Positions 1 through 5,193 of a stretch of 5,193 nucleotides of DNA are shown piece by piece. Each line of letters opens with the position of its first letter. Position 1 is the stretch's first letter. The translations under genes and the position numbers were made by a program. The notes under the pieces were generated by a model that had not been told where the DNA came from, ran no database searches, and worked only from the letters and a program-made list of their open reading frames with translations. This DNA comes from an uncultured Eubacteriaceae bacterium. Its GTDB lineage: Bacteria; Bacillota; Clostridia; Eubacteriales; Eubacteriaceae. Where the stretch lies: positions 1 through 5,193 of the forward strand of contig CANQNI010000117.1 in assembly GCA_947625175.1 (NCBI GenBank). Reading direction: 5' to 3'.

Positions 1-636
<636 letters not shown>

Positions 637-722
637 TTTAACTCCACTTTTTAAAACGTTTTCGTTGAGTTTAAATTAACAAACCAATTAATCATTAAGT
701 AAAAAGAATTCCATTTAATTAT

Positions 723-751
723 AATATAAAAATTAACCTACTAACTGAAAA
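723..751 (-). promoter_or_regulatory. Candidate promoter for the leftward DUF6440-like gene (and perhaps eno)
   Basis: Reading leftward, TTTTCA (751-746, four of six matches to the -35 consensus) is followed after 17 bases by TATATT (728-723, five of six for the -10). An overlapping perfect TATAAT lies at 723-718 but has no acceptable -35. Transcription would begin near 716, giving an untranslated leader of about 80 bases. The DNA here is very AT-rich, so chance matches are likely and the exact boxes are uncertain. Confidence 0.4.
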
Positions 752-808
752 ATGAGTTCGAATTCAATTTTTTTCTCTATTTTCTCCTTTTTAAAATTGA
801 TTTTCTTT

Positions 809-823
809 TTGAAAGCGATTATA
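809..823. promoter_or_regulatory. Weak cre-like site (possible CcpA binding)
   Basis: TTGAAAGCGATTATA fits the degenerate catabolite-responsive element pattern WTGNAANCGNWNNCW at all defined positions but one (T where C is expected near the right end). It lies between the two divergent gene groups. The pattern is loose and the site lacks good dyad symmetry, so this is a low-confidence candidate. Confidence 0.2.
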
Positions 824-835
824 TAATTACTTTTT

Positions 836-864
836 ACCGGTACCGGTTTAAAACGGTACCGTTT
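836..864. promoter_or_regulatory. Twin palindromes, likely operator of the MarR-type regulator
   Basis: ACCGGTACCGGT (836-847) is a perfect 12-bp palindrome and AAACGGTACCGTTT (851-864) a perfect 14-bp palindrome. Both are built on GGTACC and their centres are 16 bp apart. Between them TTTAAA (847-852) is the centre of a larger imperfect dyad covering 836-863, in which 12 of 14 base pairs are symmetric. The GC-rich cores stand out from the surrounding AT-rich DNA. The second palindrome lies in the spacer between the predicted -35 and -10 boxes, and the first lies just upstream, touching the -35. MarR proteins are dimers that bind such dyads next to their own genes. That this MarR binds here is inferred. 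Confidence 0.7.
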
Positions 865-875
865 AGATTTATAAT
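847..875 (+). promoter_or_regulatory. Predicted sigma-A-type promoter of the marR-ABC operon
   Basis: TTTAAA (847-852, four of six -35 matches) is followed after exactly 17 bp by a perfect TATAAT (870-875). Transcription would start near 882, about 20 bases before the ATG, leaving room for the AGGAG ribosome binding site. The weak -35 and the embedded palindrome fit a repressible promoter. A second TATAAT at 822-827 with TTGATT at 797-802 has a 19-bp spacer and is a poorer alternative. Confidence 0.65.
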
Positions 876-892
876 AGATAAGAATTGTAGTT

Positions 893-897
893 AGGAG
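893..897 (+). promoter_or_regulatory. Ribosome binding site of the MarR-type gene
   Basis: AGGAG lies six bases upstream of the ATG at 904, which supports this start over any later internal ATG. Confidence 0.85.
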
Positions 898-903
898 TTA
901 TTC

Positions 904-1443
904 ATGATAACCAATTTAGAATTATTTGAACACTTCAGATATCTTGACTGGCTTATTCATAAATTTAATCTCTTTATTAACCAGAACAATAAGTCACCAA
1001 TGGATATCTCACGAGGACAGGGAAGAATCCTGGGTGTTCTCCTAATTGAAGATTCTATTAGTACTAAAGATTTATCCCAACGTACTGGAATTAAAATTTC
1101 TTCCCTTAATGAGATCTTATCTAAATTAGAAAAGAAAGAATTAATACAACGTAAACCTTCTAAAGAAGATAAGAGAATTATTATTAACTGTTTAACGGAA
1201 AAGGCTCGACTCCATCAGCCAAAGTTAGATATATCCTTTTTTAACTGCTTAAATGAGAAGCAGAAAAAAGAGTTTAATTTTCTATTAAGTCAGTTATGTG
1301 ATCAGCTAGAAGCAAATATTTGTGATCTCTCTAATGAAGAACTCATTAATAATTGTCTTCACCGTAAGAACTACTATGAGTTATTTTTAAATTATCAGAA
1401 TAATGCTCAAGAAGAAAATGCTATAGGAGGTAAATTATGCTAA
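904..1443 (+). CDS. MarR-family winged-helix transcriptional regulator, probable repressor of the exporter operon
   Basis: This is a 179-residue cytoplasmic DNA-binding protein. An N-terminal helix (about 5-28) precedes the winged helix-turn-helix: RGQGRILGVLL (37-47), then STKDLSQRTGIKISSLNEILSKLEKKELI, with the recognition helix at about 63-77. The beta-wing carries the MarR signature D89-x-R91 followed by LT (97-98). C-terminal helices (about 100-165) would complete the dimerisation region. MarR proteins usually have about 140-150 residues, so this one has a longer C-terminus. It contains six cysteines (96, 115, 132, 140, 151, 179), many for the family, which leaves room for redox or thiol sensing, though this is speculation. 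It is first in the operon and overlaps the next gene by seven bases, so it is probably autoregulated through the palindromes at 836-864. The family is clear; the ligand is unknown. Confidence 0.92.
   Translation: MITNLELFEHFRYLDWLIHKFNLFINQNNKSPMDISRGQGRILGVLLIEDSISTKDLSQRTGIKISSLNEILSKLEKKELIQRKPSKEDKRIIINCLTEKARLHQPKLDISFFNCLNEKQKKEFNFLLSQLCDQLEANICDLSNEELINNCLHRKNYYELFLNYQNNAQEENAIGGKLC
1425..1431 (+). promoter_or_regulatory. Ribosome binding site of ABC subunit A, inside the MarR-type gene
   Basis: AGGAGGT, a near-ideal Shine-Dalgarno sequence, lies five bases before the ATG at 1437 and within the last codons of the regulator gene. The overlapping stop and start favour translational coupling and fix this start. 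Confidence 0.88.
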
Positions 1444-3263
1444 AGCTAATTGGAAAATATGCCAAGCCTTTTAGAATACCTTCTATATTATCGGCTATCA
1501 CAGTCGTTATAGAAGTTATATTAGAAATTCAAATTCCCCTAATGATGAGTCAGATTATTGATACTGGTGTAGCATTTGATGATTTATCTGTAATCTATCG
1601 CCAAGGGGGCTTAATGATTATTTTTGCTGTTGCGTCTTTAATCTTTGGTGTTTTATCCGGTTATTTCGCAGCTAAAGCTGGTATTGGTTTTGGAGCAGGT
1701 GTTCGTAAAGGGTTATTCGATAAAATTCAAAGTTATTCTTTTACTAATATTGATAACTTCAGTACCTCATCTCTGATTACCCGTCTAACGACTGATACAA
1801 CTAATATTCAGATGGCTTACATGACTGTAATTCGAGTTCTGGTTCGCTCACCGGTTATGCTTATAGCTGCAGCTATAATGGCCAGATCTCTTAACCCTGA
1901 ACTGGTAGGAATTTTTCTTATCTCCATTCCTATTTTAGCTCTAGCTTTAGGTTTCTTAATGGCTAATGCCCATCCAAGGTTTAAATTCATGTTAAACCGA
2001 ACTGATAACTTGAATAAAACTGTTCAGGAAAATCTAATTGGAATTAGAGTTGTTAAAGCTTTTAACAGACAAAATTATGAAAAGAAAAAATTCCAACAGG
2101 CCAACCAGGAATTAATGAATGCGCTCTTAAGGGCTCAAACTTTATTAATTAGCATCTTTCCTGTAATGATGTTAGTAATGAACGGAACTATTCTGGCTAT
2201 AGTCTGGTTTGGTGGAAGAATGATTATAAGAGGAACCTTCCTCACTGGAGAACTGGTCAGTTTTATAACCTATTGTACTCAAATTCTGATGAGTTTAATG
2301 ATGATTGGGCAATCAATTATGATGTTAACTATTGCTTATACATCAATGACCCGTATTAAGGAGGTCTTTGATGAAAAGAGTGATATCACTGATAAAGATG
2401 CTCAAAAATCATTAAAGGTTGAAGATGGAAGTATTACCTTTAAAGATGTCTACTTTAAATATGACGATAGAGCAGACGAATATATTCTGGATGATATTAA
2501 TCTTCATATAAAATCCGGTGAGACAATCGGAATTTTAGGTGGAACTGGATCTTCCAAATCTAGCTTAGTCCAACTTATCCCAAGACTCTATGATCCTACT
2601 AGAGGGGAAGTTATGGTAAGTAACCATAATGTTGATCATTATGAAATTGAGACTCTAAGAGATTCGGTTGGTATGGTTCTTCAAAACAATGTCCTCTTTA
2701 CTGGAACTATTGCAGAGAATCTTAGATGGGGTAATGATCAAGCAACAGATAAAGAATTAATGCAGGCTTGTAAAGATGCTAGTATTGCCGATTTCGTTGA
2801 ATCACTCCCAGATGGGCTTAATACTAATCTGGATCAGGGTGGAATCAACCTTTCTGGTGGACAAAAACAACGTCTATGTATTGCTAGAGCTCTTCTTAAA
2901 AAACCTAAGATTATTATTCTCGATGATTCTACCTCTGCCGTTGATATGGAAACTGACAGACATATAAGAGAATCATTCAAGAAAAATTTAAAAGGAATGA
3001 CTACCCTTATTATTGCCCAACGAATTGCCTCAGTCGAAGACTCAGACAAGATAATTATTATGGATGATGGTAAAGTTGTAGCCTTTGATACTCCTGAAAA
3101 CCTCGAAAAAAATAATAAAATTTATCAGGAAATTTTATCTTCTCAGAAAACTAATCTCTTTACTGAATCTGAAGAAGCGGAAGAAAATCCTGATGATATA
3201 GAAGAAGCCGAAATAATTGAAGAATATGAAGATGAACCCATGAAAGGAGAAGCATATGCCTAG
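1437..3263 (+). CDS. Heterodimeric ABC exporter, subunit A (membrane domain plus ATPase domain with degenerate catalytic residues); YfiB-like
   Basis: A 608-residue half-transporter of the type IV (ABCB/MsbA-like) exporter fold in the cytoplasmic membrane. About six hydrophobic segments lie in residues 12-300 (roughly 12-34, 58-77, 132-149, 155-176, 236-260, 272-300). The ATPase domain spans about 330-570: A-loop Tyr342, Walker A GGTGSSKSS (368-376, Lys374), Q-loop Gln416, signature LSGGQ (472-476), Walker B ending IIILDD (492-497), D-loop SAVD, and switch-loop IIAQR. Two catalytic positions are changed: Asp497 replaces the usual Glu and Gln528 the usual His. Ser373 also replaces the last Gly of Walker A. 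The LSGGQ is intact, so this subunit donates its signature to the consensus site completed by subunit B. After the domain comes a very acidic tail (577-600, 15 of 24 residues Asp or Glu). The substrate cannot be read from sequence; multidrug or toxic-compound export is the usual family role. Confidence 0.95.
   Translation: MLKLIGKYAKPFRIPSILSAITVVIEVILEIQIPLMMSQIIDTGVAFDDLSVIYRQGGLMIIFAVASLIFGVLSGYFAAKAGIGFGAGVRKGLFDKIQSYSFTNIDNFSTSSLITRLTTDTTNIQMAYMTVIRVLVRSPVMLIAAAIMARSLNPELVGIFLISIPILALALGFLMANAHPRFKFMLNRTDNLNKTVQENLIGIRVVKAFNRQNYEKKKFQQANQELMNALLRAQTLLISIFPVMMLVMNGTILAIVWFGGRMIIRGTFLTGELVSFITYCTQILMSLMMIGQSIMMLTIAYTSMTRIKEVFDEKSDITDKDAQKSLKVEDGSITFKDVYFKYDDRADEYILDDINLHIKSGETIGILGGTGSSKSSLVQLIPRLYDPTRGEVMVSNHNVDHYEIETLRDSVGMVLQNNVLFTGTIAENLRWGNDQATDKELMQACKDASIADFVESLPDGLNTNLDQGGINLSGGQKQRLCIARALLKKPKIIILDDSTSAVDMETDRHIRESFKKNLKGMTTLIIAQRIASVEDSDKIIIMDDGKVVAFDTPENLEKNNKIYQEILSSQKTNLFTESEEAEENPDDIEEAEIIEEYEDEPMKGEAYA
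3165..3236 (+). other. Acidic C-terminal tail of ABC subunit A (residues 577-600)
   Basis: These codons give an Asp/Glu-rich tail with almost no basic residues, placed after the last ATPase-domain helix. Most half-exporters of this type end near residue 575-585, so this is an extension of about 30 residues. It is in frame, ends at the overlap with subunit B, and carries that gene's ribosome binding site in its last codons. It is probably disordered and cytoplasmic. Its role is unknown. Confidence 0.75.
3243..3249 (+). promoter_or_regulatory. Ribosome binding site of ABC subunit B, inside subunit A
   Basis: AAAGGAG lies six bases before the ATG at 3256, within the last codons of subunit A. 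The two reading frames overlap by eight bases (ATGCCTAG holds both the start and the previous stop), consistent with coupled translation and similar amounts of both subunits. Confidence 0.82.
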
Positions 3264-5160
3264 AGGAGGACCTGGGGCTTACGTGGTTAAAAAGCCTAAA
3301 AATTTAGGAAAAACTGTTCGACAAGTATTTTCCTATATGACTAATACATGGAAAAAGAAAATATTGCTGGTTATAGTTTTCTTCCTGGTAATTATAGCTT
3401 CGGGATCAACTATAGCAGCTACCTACCTATTAACACCAACTATTAATCTAGGAATTCTCCCTGTAGTTGGAGAACCATTAACTTTTGATAATCTAAAACC
3501 GTTTATCTATTACGTTTCCATTATGGCACTAGCCTATATAATGGGTTTAATTTCTACATGGGTTTATAACTTTATTATGATAAATCTTTCGGCAGAAACA
3601 CTTTATACTATACGACAAGACCTGTTTTCTGCTATGGAAGATTTACCAGTTTCCTATTTTGATACCCACACTGATGGAGATATTATGAGCCGTTTTACTA
3701 ATGATACAGATACTTTACGTGAAGTATTATCAATGGCTTTACCTCAGATATTTTCATCTAGTTTAACTATACTTGGAACTTTCTCAATGATGCTATTCTT
3801 AAGCTGGCAATTAACTCTAATAGTTATTGTCATGTTAGGAATCATGTTTTTAGTAATTAGAACAATTGGAGCACGTTCTGCAAAAAATTTCCAAGAGCAA
3901 CAAAGAAGACTTGGGATTGTAAATGGTTATATTGAAGAAATGATTACCGGTCAGAAAGTGGTTAAAGTCTTTAACCATGAACATAAAATTATGGATCAGT
4001 TTGATGAAATCAATAATAATCTAAGAGATGCTTCAACCCGAGCTAATATTTATGGGAATATTTTAATGCCTATTATGGGTAATCTCAGTTACGTTCAGTT
4101 TGCTTTCTGTGCTGGAATAGGGGGTTGGTTAATTATAATTGATCAAATGACAATTGGTGCTATTGCTTCATTCCTTCAGTATTCAAGAAACTTTTCACAA
4201 CCAATAACTCAAGTTTCACAATTAATTAATCAGATCTTATCAGGACTAGCAGGGGCAGAAAGAATATTTACCTTTATAGAAAATCCTAAAGAGGAAGATG
4301 AGGGCTTTGTTGAACTGGTTAATGTAGAAAGACAACCGGATGGTTCATTAGTAGAAACGATTGCAGACTCTCAGTTATGGGCCTGGAAGATTCCTCAGGA
4401 AGATGGCAGTGTTAAGTATAATGAAATTAAAGGTGATGTAAGATTTAATGATGTTAGTTTCAGTTATGACGGGAAACGGGAAGTTATTCATGATATTTCA
4501 CTCTTTGCTAAACCTGGACAGAAAATTGCTTTAGTTGGTGCCACTGGAGCCGGTAAAACTACTATTACTAATTTACTTAACCGGTTCTATGAAATAGACG
4601 AAGGTGAAATAATCTATGATGGGGTTAATATTAAAGATATTAAAAAGAAAGATTTAAGAAAATCCCTAGCTATGGTTCTACAGGATACTCATCTATTTAC
4701 CGGAACTATTGCAGATAATATCCGTTATGGGAAACTTGATGCTACTGATGATGAAATAAAAGGAGCTGCTGAGCTTGCACATGCTACTCACTTTATAAAT
4801 CAGTTACCTGATGGTTTTGATACTGTAATTACTAATGATGGTGGTAATTTATCCCAGGGACAGCGTCAATTACTAGCTATAGCTAGAGCAGCTGTTGCCA
4901 ATCCTCCAGTTTTAGTATTAGACGAAGCAACCAGTTCTATCGATACCCGAACGGAAAAATTCATCGAAAAAGGTATGGATTCTCTTATGTTAGATAGAAC
5001 TGTCTTTGTAATTGCTCACAGACTCAGTACAGTAAGAAACTCTAATGCAATTCTGGTAATGGATCAGGGTGAAATAATTGAACGAGGCGATCATGACGAG
5101 TTAATGAAAGAAAAGGGTAGATATTATCAACTTCAAACTGGTCAACTTGAATTGGATTAA
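3256..5160 (+). CDS. Heterodimeric ABC exporter, subunit B (membrane domain plus catalytically intact ATPase domain); YfiC-like
   Basis: A 634-residue half-transporter in the cytoplasmic membrane, partner of subunit A. It opens with MPRGGPGA, a Gly/Pro/Arg-rich start common in second subunits of such pairs. Hydrophobic segments lie at roughly 35-57, 84-106, 160-178, 182-202, 268-295 and 298-322. Residues 344-392 form a long linker with a LWAWKIP element before the ATPase domain, a feature I associate with YfiC-like subunits. The ATPase domain has A-loop Tyr404, Walker A GATGAGKTT (428-436, Lys434), Q-loop Gln476, Walker B with Asp556 and catalytic Glu557, and switch His588. The signature is LSQGQ (532-536) instead of LSGGQ. 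Thus B supplies the catalytic residues of the consensus site, while its poor signature faces the degenerate site of A. The role is probably drug or toxic-compound efflux; the true substrate is unknown. Confidence 0.95.
   Translation: MPRGGPGAYVVKKPKNLGKTVRQVFSYMTNTWKKKILLVIVFFLVIIASGSTIAATYLLTPTINLGILPVVGEPLTFDNLKPFIYYVSIMALAYIMGLISTWVYNFIMINLSAETLYTIRQDLFSAMEDLPVSYFDTHTDGDIMSRFTNDTDTLREVLSMALPQIFSSSLTILGTFSMMLFLSWQLTLIVIVMLGIMFLVIRTIGARSAKNFQEQQRRLGIVNGYIEEMITGQKVVKVFNHEHKIMDQFDEINNNLRDASTRANIYGNILMPIMGNLSYVQFAFCAGIGGWLIIIDQMTIGAIASFLQYSRNFSQPITQVSQLINQILSGLAGAERIFTFIENPKEEDEGFVELVNVERQPDGSLVETIADSQLWAWKIPQEDGSVKYNEIKGDVRFNDVSFSYDGKREVIHDISLFAKPGQKIALVGATGAGKTTITNLLNRFYEIDEGEIIYDGVNIKDIKKKDLRKSLAMVLQDTHLFTGTIADNIRYGKLDATDDEIKGAAELAHATHFINQLPDGFDTVITNDGGNLSQGQRQLLAIARAAVANPPVLVLDEATSSIDTRTEKFIEKGMDSLMLDRTVFVIAHRLSTVRNSNAILVMDQGEIIERGDHDELMKEKGRYYQLQTGQLELD
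4285..4431 (+). other. Long linker or insertion before the ATPase domain of subunit B (residues 344-392)
   Basis: About 49 residues lie between the end of the last membrane helix region and the start of the ATPase domain (near VRFNDVSFSY), where most MsbA-like exporters, and subunit A here, have about 15-20. It contains two short strand-like stretches around a PDGS turn, then an aromatic LWAWKIP element and an EDGS turn. I recall this as typical of YfiC-like subunits, so it is probably conserved and not a recent insertion. Confidence 0.7.
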
Positions 5161-5193
5161 ATCATTTGTAAAGTTGAATTGTAGTTTGACCAA
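5161..5193. other. Non-coding end of window after the ABC operon
   Basis: Only 33 AT-rich bases follow the subunit B stop. TTGACCA (5186-5192) is an inverted copy of TGGTCAA (5139-5145) inside the gene's last codons, but the 40-base separation and lack of a following T-run in view do not allow a terminator call. Any terminator or further operon gene would lie beyond the window. Confidence 0.5.

Noticed and set aside
653..662. AAAACGTTTT palindrome just upstream of the DUF6440-like gene
   Set aside because: A 10-bp AT-dominated palindrome is readily found by chance here, and it fits no operator pattern well.
822..827. Second TATAAT as the main operon promoter
   Set aside because: Its best -35 (TTGATT at 797-802) has a 19-bp spacer, whereas the TATAAT at 870-875 has a 17-bp spacer and a fitting distance to the start codon.
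2776..2967. 63-codon plus-strand open frame inside ABC subunit A
   Set aside because: It lies wholly inside the conserved ATPase domain in another frame, has no family resemblance, and is a shadow of the real gene.
2834..3049. 71-codon minus-strand open frame inside ABC subunit A
   Set aside because: Antisense to the signature and Walker B region, with no recognisable protein pattern or convincing ribosome binding site.
5128..5181. Repeated CAACTT and AACTTGAATTG-like words near the end of subunit B
   Set aside because: Explained by the repetitive Gln-Leu codons of the C-terminus plus AT-rich flanking DNA; too short to call a repeat element.
5139..5192. Inverted repeat TGGTCAA/TTGACCA as the operon terminator
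   Set aside because: The arms are 40 bases apart, one lies in coding sequence, there is no T-run, and the window ends immediately.

Overview
The window looks like chromosomal DNA from a low-GC member of the Bacillota (Firmicutes). The basis is AT-rich sequence, strong AGGAGG-type ribosome binding sites, TGG rather than TGA for tryptophan, a DUF6440-type small protein, and ABC exporter subunits closest in style to the YfiB/YfiC-like pairs of Bacillota. I cannot name a genus from the sequence alone.

Layout: two gene groups diverge from a 267-bp AT-rich intergenic region (637-903). Leftward on the minus strand are a 64-residue DUF6440-like protein (442-636) and then the first 125 codons of enolase (eno, 1-376), which runs off the left edge. 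A short perfect hairpin (417-433) lies between them. Rightward on the plus strand is a tight three-gene operon: a MarR-type winged-helix regulator (904-1443), ABC exporter subunit A (1437-3263) and ABC exporter subunit B (3256-5160). Neighbouring genes overlap by 7 and 8 bases, and each downstream gene has its own ribosome binding site inside the end of the gene before it. Only 33 bases follow the operon, and no terminator can be called there.

How the genes work together: the two ABC proteins are full half-transporters (membrane domain plus ATPase domain) whose motifs complement each other. Subunit A has a good LSGGQ signature but an Asp in place of the catalytic Glu and a Gln in place of the switch His. 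Subunit B has intact catalytic Glu and His but a degenerate LSQGQ signature. Paired, they give one consensus and one degenerate ATP site, the known architecture of heterodimeric exporters such as TM287/288, BmrCD, LmrCD and EfrCD. The MarR-type protein is probably the local repressor. Two perfect GC-core palindromes sharing GGTACC, with centres 16 bp apart, flank or overlap the predicted -35 element and spacer of the operon promoter, where a repressor would be expected to bind.

I do not see a wholly new system. The points most worth following are the nested-palindrome operator, the long acidic C-terminal tail of subunit A, the Gly-to-Ser change in its Walker A motif, the cysteine-rich extended MarR protein, and the DUF6440-hairpin-eno arrangement.
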